Positions 6,856 to 13,855 of a DNA stretch of 17,378 nucleotides are shown in pieces; position 1 is the first letter of the stretch, and the number at the start of each line of letters is the position of its first letter. Source of the DNA: an uncultured Treponema sp. (GTDB lineage: Bacteria > Spirochaetota > Spirochaetia > Treponematales > Treponemataceae); assembly GCA_938045195.1 (NCBI GenBank), contig CALINC010000087.1, positions 1-17,378 on the forward strand. The letters run 5' to 3'. Both the position numbers and the translations under genes were made by a program. Below the pieces are notes generated by a model. That model searched no databases, was not told the DNA's origin, and saw only the letters and a list, made by a program, of their open reading frames with translations.

Positions 6856-7446
6856 TTATTTTTTCCATCCTGGAACTGATTTTTTTGGCTTAACATTGCC
6901 ACCAGCATCCTTTATTATCTCAGAAGTTGCCGTGTTACAACTATTTTTTCGAACCTTATACCTCTTAGGTTCCTTGTCTTTGTAGTCTCCTGCAGCCTTC
7001 ATAACATCTTCATCAAATTCCGCAACCGTTTTACCTTCTGGTACATCCACTAGTTGAGGCTTATATTTTTCTAGGTTTGTTTTTACCTTTTTCTTCTCAG
7101 ATCTTTGAGCTTCATAGTCTTGCGGAACATTATTCCCAAAGCCTAAAGAGCTGGAACTGCTTTTAGAAATACCATTTTCAGGACCATACTCTACTATTTC
7201 CAATACCTTATAATCTGGATCAGTAATTGGTTTATCAGTCCTTGCAATCCCAGTATGATACTGTCCAAATGCGATATGATCGTAAAAAACATACGTTTCA
7301 CCGCCAGTAATAAGACATGCTTCTTGCGAAGTTAGCTCAATACCATCAAAACCAGCAAATAAATTCTTTTTGCTATTTGTTTCCGTTCCAAAAACGGACA
7401 TAGCAAAAGCCATCAGTACCATTAATGTCAATGTACTTTTCTTCAT
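6856..7446 (-). CDS. A: exported protein with double-glycine leader and His...Cys pair (196 aa)
   Basis: ATG 7446 has AGGAGG 8 nt upstream. Residues 1-20 are a Sec signal peptide (TLMVLMAFAMSVFG). Residues 37-49, ELTSQEACLITGG, resemble the double-glycine leader consensus (LS..EL..I.GG) cut by C39 peptidases, which would leave a mature protein starting at Glu50. Mature features are His64 in QYHTGIA, a Ser-rich linker around 94-100, a Lys/Glu-rich middle, and Cys170 in KNSCNTAT, ending in a PGW tail. An N-terminal His followed by a C-terminal Cys in an N-C-x-T context is the order found in circularly permuted NlpC/P60 (papain-fold) enzymes. An amidase or peptidase activity is therefore a reasonable guess, and a toxin is possible. 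It is first in the module, directly behind the cassette promoter. The His and Cys context and GG motif are seen; the fold and activity are inferred. Confidence 0.75.
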   Translation of the reverse strand: MKKSTLTLMVLMAFAMSVFGTETNSKKNLFAGFDGIELTSQEACLITGGETYVFYDHIAFGQYHTGIARTDKPITDPDYKVLEIVEYGPENGISKSSSSSLGFGNNVPQDYEAQRSEKKKVKTNLEKYKPQLVDVPEGKTVAEFDEDVMKAAGDYKDKEPKRYKVRKNSCNTATSEIIKDAGGNVKPKKSVPGWKK

Positions 7447-7471
7447 GTGTATTACCTCCTACACGACATGC

Positions 7472-7500
7472 ATTATATCAAAATTTAAAACTTTTATTAA
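7472..7500 (-). promoter_or_regulatory. Cassette-borne promoter driving the A-B-C-D operon
   Basis: On the minus strand TTAATA (7500-7495) is separated by 17 nt from a perfect TATAAT (7477-7472), with an extended TGA directly before it. It lies inside cassette 1, between the junction at 7608 and gene A, so the operon would be expressed wherever the cassette lands. Confidence 0.75.
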
Positions 7501-7608
7501 GTCTTTGTTGTTTTTTATTGTTTTTGCTCATTTGACATTTTTTACTAATTTACCTCATCAGCAAAAGGATAATCTTCGTTACCTTGCACCGAATAAGTAG
7601 CCTTCTAA

Positions 7609-7868
7609 CATTAGAATAATACATTTTGTTACTTTTGTCAATAGCTATATTTACAATTTTTCCCTTATTATAAAATTGCAAGTAATATTTCCGATTTTGG
7701 AGTATAACAGCTATTTCGTTTATATATCCTATATCCATCAAAATTACAGTTTATCGTGCCGTAAGGCATCGGTATAACAGTCAATTAAGATACTTACAGT
7801 GTGTTATTTGTTATCTTTTATAAACCTGTAAATTGTGTTATAATTACTACGATTGTATAAGGAGTATT
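7609..7868. other. Region between cassette 1 and the HerA-like gene
   Basis: No convincing gene is present. A minus-strand open frame runs 7741-7550 across the cassette junction, but it has no ribosome-binding site and only TTG/ATG starts. The part right of the junction could be the start of a gene interrupted by cassette insertion. Immediately outside the junction, TTCTAA-CA-TTAGAA (7603-7616) forms a short palindrome. The HerA promoter occupies 7836-7844. No integrase or clear attI is visible. Confidence 0.5.
7836..7844 (+). promoter_or_regulatory. Extended -10 promoter of the HerA-like gene
   Basis: TGT-TATAAT is a perfect -10 hexamer with an extended TGn. No good -35 is found at normal spacing, as is common for extended -10 promoters. 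Transcription would start near 7851, just before the ribosome-binding site. This argues against the upstream TTG start at 7833. Confidence 0.6.
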
Positions 7869-9416
7869 ATGAGTAATGCAATTTTTTTAGGTTACGGCGA
7901 AACTGCCGTAGAACTTTTACCGATGAGAGCAAATCGGCACGGACTTATTGCCGGAGCTACCGGTACAGGTAAAACCGTTACATTAAAAGTACTTACCGAA
8001 GCTTTCAGCGATTTGGGCGTGCCGGTATTTTTGCCTGATGTAAAAGGCGACTTGTGCAGTTTTGCCGAAAAAGGCGAGTCAAGTATTAAACTGCAAGAGC
8101 GGCTTTCTCTTTTGAAGCTTTCAAATTTTGAATTTAAAAACTATCCCCTGCGTATATGGAGTATCTTACATGAAATAGGACATCCGATACGGACGGCTAT
8201 CTCCGAAATGGGGCCATTGCTGCTTTCAAAATTGCTGAACCTAAATGAAACGCAAAGCGGAGTATTAAATATTGCTTTCCGTATAGCCGATGAAGAGGGG
8301 CTTTTACTTTTGGATTTAAAAGATTTAAAAGCAGTGCTTCATTATATCGGAGAAAATAAACAAGCCTTAAAATTACAGTACGGCAATATTTCAGATACGT
8401 CAATCGGTGCTATTCAGCGTAATCTTTTAATTTTAGAAAATGAGGGAGCCTCTTATTTTTTTGGCGAGCCTGCATTGGATATAAACGATTTTTTTAAGCA
8501 AACGCAAGACGGCAGGGGGTATATAAATGTGCTTAATGCGGTTAAACTCTACCAAAAACCTCATTTGTATTCAACCTTTTTATTATGGTTTTTATCGGAA
8601 CTCTACGAAAATCTTCCCGAAGTAGGCGATACCGAAAAGCCTAAAATAGTTTTTTTCTTTGACGAAGCTCACTTGCTTTTCGATAACGGCTCCAAGATGC
8701 TTGTGCAAAAAATTGAACAGATTATGCGCCTTATTCGTTCTAAAGGCGTTTCGGTATTTTTTGTAACGCAAAATCCGTCAGATATTCCCGACAATATTTT
8801 AGGTCAGCTCGGCAATAAGATTCAGCATGCACTGCAGGCATTTACTCCGAAAGATAATAAAGCTATTCATCTTGCAGCAGAAACTTTCCGCGTAAATCCC
8901 GGCTTTAATACTGCCGAAGTTATCACTCAGCTTAAAACCGGTGAAGCTCTTGTTTCGGTTTTGCAGCAGGACGGAAGCCCTTCCGTAACACAGCGGGTTA
9001 TGATTGCGCCTCCTCACAGTAAAATGGGAGCGGCAGATGAAGCTAAAATCAAAGCTATTGTTGAAGAATCTCCTCTTTTATATAAGTATAAGGAACCCGT
9101 TGATAGAGAGTCGGCTTATGAAATTCTTAGCAAACAGTTTGATGAGAAGAATGCACTTGCCGTCCGTCAAGCTGAGGAAAAGCAGCTCTCAAAAGAAGAA
9201 GCAGCCCGTATAAAAGAAGAGGCTGCATTGATCCGTGCGGAAAATGCAAAAGCTAGAGCAGAAGCAGCAAAAATCAGGTTGGAAGAAGCCTCAAAGCGGA
9301 AAACTCAAAGTACGGCATCCCGTTTAGGCAAAATCCTTGTAGACAGTATGACCCGTTCTGTGGGAAGAGAAATTACCCGCGGTATTTTCGGTTCACTTAA
9401 AAAAATGCTTAAATAA
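7869..9416 (+). CDS. HerA/FtsK-type P-loop ATPase, YjgR (DUF853) family (515 aa)
   Basis: ATG 7869 is chosen over the TTG at 7833 because AAGGAG lies 4 nt upstream and the extended -10 overlaps the earlier start. The family signature RHGLIAGATGTGKTVTL contains Walker A at residues 29-36, followed by GVPVFLPDVKGDL. Walker B is IVFFFDEAHLL, with Asp265/Glu266, and VFFVTQNPSDIPDNILGQLGN carries the sensor region. The C-terminal third (about 425-485) is an Ala/Glu/Lys-rich predicted coiled coil. The protein resembles E. coli YjgR, a cytoplasmic ATPase of unknown physiological role related to the HerA DNA-translocase fold. No NurA-like nuclease partner is adjacent. It is monocistronic, between its own promoter and a strong terminator. 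Confidence 0.9.
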   Translation: MSNAIFLGYGETAVELLPMRANRHGLIAGATGTGKTVTLKVLTEAFSDLGVPVFLPDVKGDLCSFAEKGESSIKLQERLSLLKLSNFEFKNYPLRIWSILHEIGHPIRTAISEMGPLLLSKLLNLNETQSGVLNIAFRIADEEGLLLLDLKDLKAVLHYIGENKQALKLQYGNISDTSIGAIQRNLLILENEGASYFFGEPALDINDFFKQTQDGRGYINVLNAVKLYQKPHLYSTFLLWFLSELYENLPEVGDTEKPKIVFFFDEAHLLFDNGSKMLVQKIEQIMRLIRSKGVSVFFVTQNPSDIPDNILGQLGNKIQHALQAFTPKDNKAIHLAAETFRVNPGFNTAEVITQLKTGEALVSVLQQDGSPSVTQRVMIAPPHSKMGAADEAKIKAIVEESPLLYKYKEPVDRESAYEILSKQFDEKNALAVRQAEEKQLSKEEAARIKEEAALIRAENAKARAEAAKIRLEEASKRKTQSTASRLGKILVDSMTRSVGREITRGIFGSLKKMLK

Positions 9417-9420
9417 TATA

Positions 9421-9453
9421 AAAGGGCAGTTTAATATAAGCTGCCCTTTTTTT
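9421..9453 (+). terminator. Rho-independent terminator of the HerA-like gene
   Basis: A 9-bp stem AAAGGGCAG/CTGCCCTTT encloses an 11-nt loop and runs into a T-tract. The A-run on the other side lets it also work for the convergent V-ATPase operon. Confidence 0.9.
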
Positions 9454-9496
9454 AATAAGTACTTAGAATAGTTCTAAGAACAGTTTTTAGAACGCT

Positions 9497-9524
9497 AAAA
9501 ACATTGCCGTCTCGAAAAACGGCA
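9497..9524 (-). terminator. Candidate terminator of the V-ATPase operon
   Basis: On the minus strand TGCCGT/ACGGCA (9524-9519 with 9510-9505) has an 8-nt loop and is followed by ATGTTTTT. It lies 19 nt after the atpK stop. Confidence 0.6.
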
Positions 9525-9542
9525 TTATGAAAGACTGTCTAC

Positions 9543-9977
9543 TTAGAGACCTAAGATAATACCCATTCCAAAGCCCATAACAAACAATGCAACGGTTTCG
9601 CACAGACCGACTATCATAAGATATTGTGAAAAACCTTTACCGGTTTCGCCGAAAGAATCGGAAGCGGCTGCGGCAGCCTTACCTTGAGCAATTGCAGACG
9701 CAGCAATACCCAAGCCGCAGATAAGACCTACACCGAGCATAAAGCCGGGGTTTGCTTCAGCTTTAGACTGCATAAACATCATAAGGATAAAGCCGTAAAT
9801 TGTTTGCGTCAACGGAGCACCTGCATAAATCAGCATCAGAAACGGAGCCGGTTTGTTATTCATATAACATCGTTTCCATGCACCAATTGTCCCCATTCCT
9901 GCAATAGCCAAACCCATTGCAGAACCGATTGCAGAAATACCCAAAACTGCCGCAACTCCAAACATACCAAAATTCAT
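9543..9977 (-). CDS. atpK: V-type ATPase subunit K (membrane rotor ring), Na+-type ligands
   Basis: 144 residues with four hydrophobic helices, the usual double-hairpin size of V-type c-ring subunits. AGGAG lies 7 nt upstream of ATG 9977. The ion-carrying Glu127 (LCETVAL) is in helix 4. Side chains that bind Na+ in Enterococcus hirae NtpK have direct counterparts: Thr57-Gln58 in APLTQTIYGF (NtpK Thr64-Gln65), Gln98 in AIAQGK (Gln110) and Glu127 (Glu139). Na+ coupling is therefore likely. Last gene of the A-B-D-I-K operon, 15 nt after atpI. Confidence 0.93.
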   Translation of the reverse strand: MNFGMFGVAAVLGISAIGSAMGLAIAGMGTIGAWKRCYMNNKPAPFLMLIYAGAPLTQTIYGFILMMFMQSKAEANPGFMLGVGLICGLGIAASAIAQGKAAAAASDSFGETGKGFSQYLMIVGLCETVALFVMGFGMGIILGL

Positions 9978-9992
9978 ATAAAACTCCTATTT

Positions 9993-11933
9993 TTAAGCCG
10001 TTTCCGCTTCGGAAAAAGGCATATATTTAAAGCCTGACCAAGTCAAGCCGACATGACTTGAAAATTCCATTGTATTCAATCGAACTCCATGTACAATAAC
10101 CGAAAGTGCATTCATCGCAAGATTTAATCCGTGACCGAACACAAGCAAAATAAGCCCTACAGCAATGATAATTCCCCGTAACATCGGTGTTGCCATCGTA
10201 TTAACCGTCATACTAATAGCCGCACCGGCAAGACCGACAGCCCATAACCGGATATAACTCATCAAGTCGGAAAATACATTCACAAGACCTAAAATAACGC
10301 TAATTATATTTTTTAAGGATTCTAAAATGGATCTTCCGATACTGCCTTCATAATTTGCAAACACAAAATTAAAAACAAAACCTAGTGCGATACTCAATTT
10401 AACTGCTAAAACTATCGGATACCGCTCCGGATTTATTATCAAATTTAAGATAACAAAGTACATACCCCAAAGCATAGCAAGAGATCCGATTTCAGCGAGA
10501 AGTTTTAACGATTTTCTATTGCGTATTAAACCAAGAATATGTGCAATCGACAAATGCGCAATACCTATTGCAAATGAAATATGCATTACATTTTTGTTTT
10601 TGACACCGGCATCTTCCATTGCCGAAATACCGTATACGGCAATGTTTTTTAAGAATTCAGGTAAAACCGAAGGGTCGGCTCCAAACCAAGAACAGGTAAG
10701 AACACCCCAAATCGTCGTCATAAATCCTAAATACATAAAAAGCTGTAAAGAAGCGTCAATTCGTTTGCCGTCTTTTTTGCTTTTTAACATTTTAATAAGC
10801 GATAAAATTACAATCAAAAGTCCATAACCGCCGTCTCCGAAAATCATCGCAAAGAAAATACCGAAAAATAGCAAGAACCAAAGCGAAATATCCGGCTCGG
10901 TATAACCGGGAACCGTACCCAAAAAATCCATAAGCGGAGAGATGAGTGCCGTTATCTTATTATGTTTTAATTTTGTCGGAACCGCATCGTCTTCGTTAGG
11001 GGTTTCGCTAATATATGCCCACGATTTTTCTTTTGCTAAAGCCGTAAGTTCCGCTTCCTGTTCTGCAGGAACATAACCGGTAAGCTGAACAAGACTTAAT
11101 ACGGGCGTTTCCGCCTCGTGCAGAACAGGTTCGTCTGTTTTCTCTATCGCGGTATCACCTTTAGATACGGCATCATCGTCAGAAGTATTAAGCTGAATAA
11201 CCGGCATTCCCTCACGGATTATTTCAAATTCCAGTTTTTTTGCAACGATTTTATCCAAAGCATCAATCGAATTCAAATAAGCCGACATTTTTGTCATTTC
11301 CGCCTTGTAAGAAGCTATTTTTGTCTCTAAGGTCTTTATCCGCTCTTTTAAGTCTTTTACCGATTCTTCGGGCATTTTAAACGGAAGCACATCGGGAGGA
11401 AGTTCCGCAGGCAGAGCATCGGCTTCAGCCCATACTAAAAACCGGACGGTCTTTTTTATATTGCTTACAAAAATCGTCTTAACGGTTTGCGGTAATGTCT
11501 TGTATGATTTTTCACTCGTAGAAGCGGGAAAAAGATAAATGCCTTTTTGTGAAAGCTCTGCGAAATCACCGGAAGAAAAATCGCCCCAAGCATCGTATAA
11601 AGAAAGCTCGGCTTTTAATCTGCCTGCTTCTTCAATATTCGCCTTATACGAAGCAGTTAAATCCAGTACGGAATAGATGAATTTGAGCGTGTCTTCTTCG
11701 CTTAAAAGCGACGGCTCGGTAAAATTATGCGGCTTTTTTTTCGGCACATATTCCGTTAAAAGGCTCTTCGCTAGTGTTAAATCGTTTTTTTCGCTGCGAA
11801 GTTCACTTATCAGCGTCCCTGCGGCAGGTTTTTCTTCGACGTGAACCAAACCGAGTTTACGCAAATCCTTTAAGGCTTTCCGCTGTTCGTTTTTAAGTAC
11901 TAAAAGCGTTATTTTTTTCATTGGGACAATCAT
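9993..11933 (-). CDS. atpI: V-type ATPase subunit I (stator, ion half-channels)
   Basis: 646 residues, normal for the a/I subunit. ATG 11933 has GAGG 8 nt upstream. Residues 1 to about 345 are the cytosolic arm with a coiled coil near 190-225. The membrane half starts at about 350 with LWFLLFFGIFFAMIFGDGGYG. The conserved DLMSYIRLWAVGLAG motif gives the essential Arg562, and a second Arg618 lies in VHGVRLNTMEF, the pair that faces the rotor ring carboxylate. An acidic, low-complexity linker at about 248-276 lies inside the arm. It lies 3 nt after atpD, so translation is probably coupled. Confidence 0.93.
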   Translation of the reverse strand: MIVPMKKITLLVLKNEQRKALKDLRKLGLVHVEEKPAAGTLISELRSEKNDLTLAKSLLTEYVPKKKPHNFTEPSLLSEEDTLKFIYSVLDLTASYKANIEEAGRLKAELSLYDAWGDFSSGDFAELSQKGIYLFPASTSEKSYKTLPQTVKTIFVSNIKKTVRFLVWAEADALPAELPPDVLPFKMPEESVKDLKERIKTLETKIASYKAEMTKMSAYLNSIDALDKIVAKKLEFEIIREGMPVIQLNTSDDDAVSKGDTAIEKTDEPVLHEAETPVLSLVQLTGYVPAEQEAELTALAKEKSWAYISETPNEDDAVPTKLKHNKITALISPLMDFLGTVPGYTEPDISLWFLLFFGIFFAMIFGDGGYGLLIVILSLIKMLKSKKDGKRIDASLQLFMYLGFMTTIWGVLTCSWFGADPSVLPEFLKNIAVYGISAMEDAGVKNKNVMHISFAIGIAHLSIAHILGLIRNRKSLKLLAEIGSLAMLWGMYFVILNLIINPERYPIVLAVKLSIALGFVFNFVFANYEGSIGRSILESLKNIISVILGLVNVFSDLMSYIRLWAVGLAGAAISMTVNTMATPMLRGIIIAVGLILLVFGHGLNLAMNALSVIVHGVRLNTMEFSSHVGLTWSGFKYMPFSEAETA

Positions 11934-11936
11934 AGT

Positions 11937-12548
11937 TTAAGCCTCTTCCTTTTTTTGCACCTTTTCAAGGTTCTTTTTAGAAATTTTACCGCGTACAACA
12001 GCTGCAACTTGCTGGTCGCCCAAATAAACCGTTATTTTTTTTATATTTGTACGTGTTTCGGGAATTTTTACCTTTTCAAAAAGGTTTACCCGCTGGGTGG
12101 TGGTTCTTAATTCATGGTGCAAAAGACGCACCTGCTCGTCCAAAACTTTCGCTTCCAAATCGAGGGATAAAACGTCCTGCATTTTTTCGCAGGAAGTATC
12201 TACCCAAAGCGGTTTTGAATACAGGTCGTATTTTGAGCGGCTGAATTCGGCACCGGAAAACACCGGAATACTCACTCCGGCGATGTTTCCTGTAGAAGTA
12301 CGCACTTCTTTTATTTTCACCAAGGAGGGGTCAAAAATGCCCGTTTCTCCGAAAACGGCAAGCCATTCTTCAAATTCCTTATGTAAGGCATCGCGGTGGA
12401 GGCGAACCTCTTTCGCTCTTGCCTCAATCGCACGGATTTCGGTTTGAAGCTGCTGTTTTTTAAGCTGCAAAGTCGGCAAGTATCTTCTATACATTTTAAG
12501 AGATTCTTTTTGATTTTTCAGCTCGTTTTTCGTCAGTTTTATAGCCAT
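11937..12548 (-). CDS. atpD: V-type ATPase subunit D (central stalk)
   Basis: 203 residues, mostly predicted alpha-helical. A long N-terminal helix (RRYLPTLQLKKQQLQTEIRA) and a C-terminal helical half (LLHHELRTTTQRVNLFEKV) would form the antiparallel coiled-coil rotor shaft inserted in the A3B3 head. The MAIKLTKNELKNQKESLK start and RTTTQRVNLFEK motif fit the family. It lies between B and I, the expected position. The start is preceded by AAAGGG. Confidence 0.9.
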   Translation of the reverse strand: MAIKLTKNELKNQKESLKMYRRYLPTLQLKKQQLQTEIRAIEARAKEVRLHRDALHKEFEEWLAVFGETGIFDPSLVKIKEVRTSTGNIAGVSIPVFSGAEFSRSKYDLYSKPLWVDTSCEKMQDVLSLDLEAKVLDEQVRLLHHELRTTTQRVNLFEKVKIPETRTNIKKITVYLGDQQVAAVVRGKISKKNLEKVQKKEEA

Positions 12549-12559
12549 ACAAACACCCT

Positions 12560-13855
12560 TTAATTTGCCGGCCAGTATTTATTTACTAAATCCGATTTTA
12601 TACCGGTTTCTTCGCGGGTAAAGCAGTCGGCAAGAATTTTCCAGCCTAAGTTTAAGGCTTCTTCCAAAGGAATGTTTACGGATAAGTCCATCATTCCCGC
12701 TTCAAACTTCTTTCCGTATTTTAAGAGTTTTTCGTCCCATTCGCTCATCATAAAGCCCATAGATTTTTTCTCCAATGTGTCTTTATATGACGCGTAGAGT
12801 TTAATCATATTATCCATTAAGGCTCGATGATCGTCGCGGGTTTTCCCGTTGACATTTTGCTTTAATCGTGAAAGGCTTCCGAACGGTTCAATTCGCCCGT
12901 TTTTAAGGTAGAACTGACCTTCGGTGATGTAACCGGTGTTATCGGGAACTGGGTGCGTTACGTCGTCGCCGGGCATGGTGGTAACCGCCAAAATAGTAAC
13001 GGAACCCGCATCGTCAAAGTCTACCGCTTTTTCGTAGCGGGCTGCAAGCTGGCTGTAAAGGTCGCCGGGATAGCCTCGGTTTGACGGAACTTGTTCCTGC
13101 GTAATAGCAATTTCTTTCATTGCGTCCGAAAAGTTTGTCATGTCGGTTAAAAGAACTAACACATCTTTTCCTGCAACAGCGAATTTTTCTGCAACGGCAA
13201 GACACATATCTGGAATCATCAAGCATTCAACGGTGGGGTCTGCTGCTGTGTGAACAAACATAGCCGTGCGGCTTAAAGCACCTGCTTCTTCAAGCGTGTC
13301 TTTAAAGTAGAGGTAGTCGTCATATTTTAAACCCATTCCGCCTAAGATGATAACATCGACTTCCGCCTGCATCGCAATTCGGGCTAACAGTTCATTGTAA
13401 GGCTCTCCTGAACTCGAAAAAATCGGCAGCTTTTGCGAAACAACGAGCGTGTTAAAAACATCTATCATCGGAATACCCGTCCGTATCATTCTATTTGCAA
13501 GAATTCGCTTTGAAGGGTTTACCGACGGACCGCCGATTGCAATCATATTGTCTTTTAAGGCTGGACCTGCATCGCGTGGATTTCCCGAACCGGTAAAAAT
13601 GCGGCCTAAAATATCTTCGGAAAAGCTGATTTGCATTTCTCTTCCTAAAAAACGGACTTCATCTCCGGTGGAAACACCTCGCCCGCCGGCAAATACTTGC
13701 AGTGAAACCAAACCGCCGTCCAGTTTATTTACTTCGGCAAGCGAAGTGCCGAAACGGGTTTGAACTTCAGCCAATTCTCCATAAGTAACATCATCGGCTT
13801 TTACCGTGATAACTGAGCCGTTAATCGATTCTATCTTGCTGTATACCTTTTTCAT
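12560..13855 (-). CDS. atpB: V-type ATPase subunit B (non-catalytic head subunit)
   Basis: 431 residues. The family motifs are IGGPSVNPSKR (108-117), FSSSGEPYNELLARIAMQ (146-163, replacing the P-loop region), SNRGYPGDLYSQLAARYEKA (258-277) and SLSRL with Arg330, the likely arginine finger reaching the catalytic site of A. It lacks a Walker A GxxxxGKT, as expected for B. ATG 13855 overlaps the atpA stop (ATGA), which implies coupled translation. Confidence 0.95.
   Translation of the reverse strand: MKKVYSKIESINGSVITVKADDVTYGELAEVQTRFGTSLAEVNKLDGGLVSLQVFAGGRGVSTGDEVRFLGREMQISFSEDILGRIFTGSGNPRDAGPALKDNMIAIGGPSVNPSKRILANRMIRTGIPMIDVFNTLVVSQKLPIFSSSGEPYNELLARIAMQAEVDVIILGGMGLKYDDYLYFKDTLEEAGALSRTAMFVHTAADPTVECLMIPDMCLAVAEKFAVAGKDVLVLLTDMTNFSDAMKEIAITQEQVPSNRGYPGDLYSQLAARYEKAVDFDDAGSVTILAVTTMPGDDVTHPVPDNTGYITEGQFYLKNGRIEPFGSLSRLKQNVNGKTRDDHRALMDNMIKLYASYKDTLEKKSMGFMMSEWDEKLLKYGKKFEAGMMDLSVNIPLEEALNLGWKILADCFTREETGIKSDLVNKYWPAN

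Larger units (their letters stand above)
4289..7608 (-). mobile_element. Integron gene cassette 1 (intact A-B-C-D module, about 3.3 kb)
   Basis: The cassette begins TTAGAAGG at 7608, directly after G 7609, and ends at G 4289 of the attC at 4283-4348. It holds four genes in one orientation plus a promoter (7472-7500). This is long for a gene cassette, since most carry one ORF under 1 kb. No integrase gene lies anywhere in the window. Confidence 0.7.

Noticed and set aside
7550..7741. Minus-strand 63-codon frame between gene A and the HerA-like gene
   Set aside because: It has no ribosome-binding site, a TTG/ATG start, and spans the cassette junction, so its 3' part is chance reading of cassette leader. 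I treat it at most as a gene remnant.
7833..7868. Upstream TTG start adding 12 residues to the HerA-like ATPase
   Set aside because: The extended -10 element overlaps this stretch, and a good AAGGAG precedes ATG 7869, where the family's N-terminus begins.
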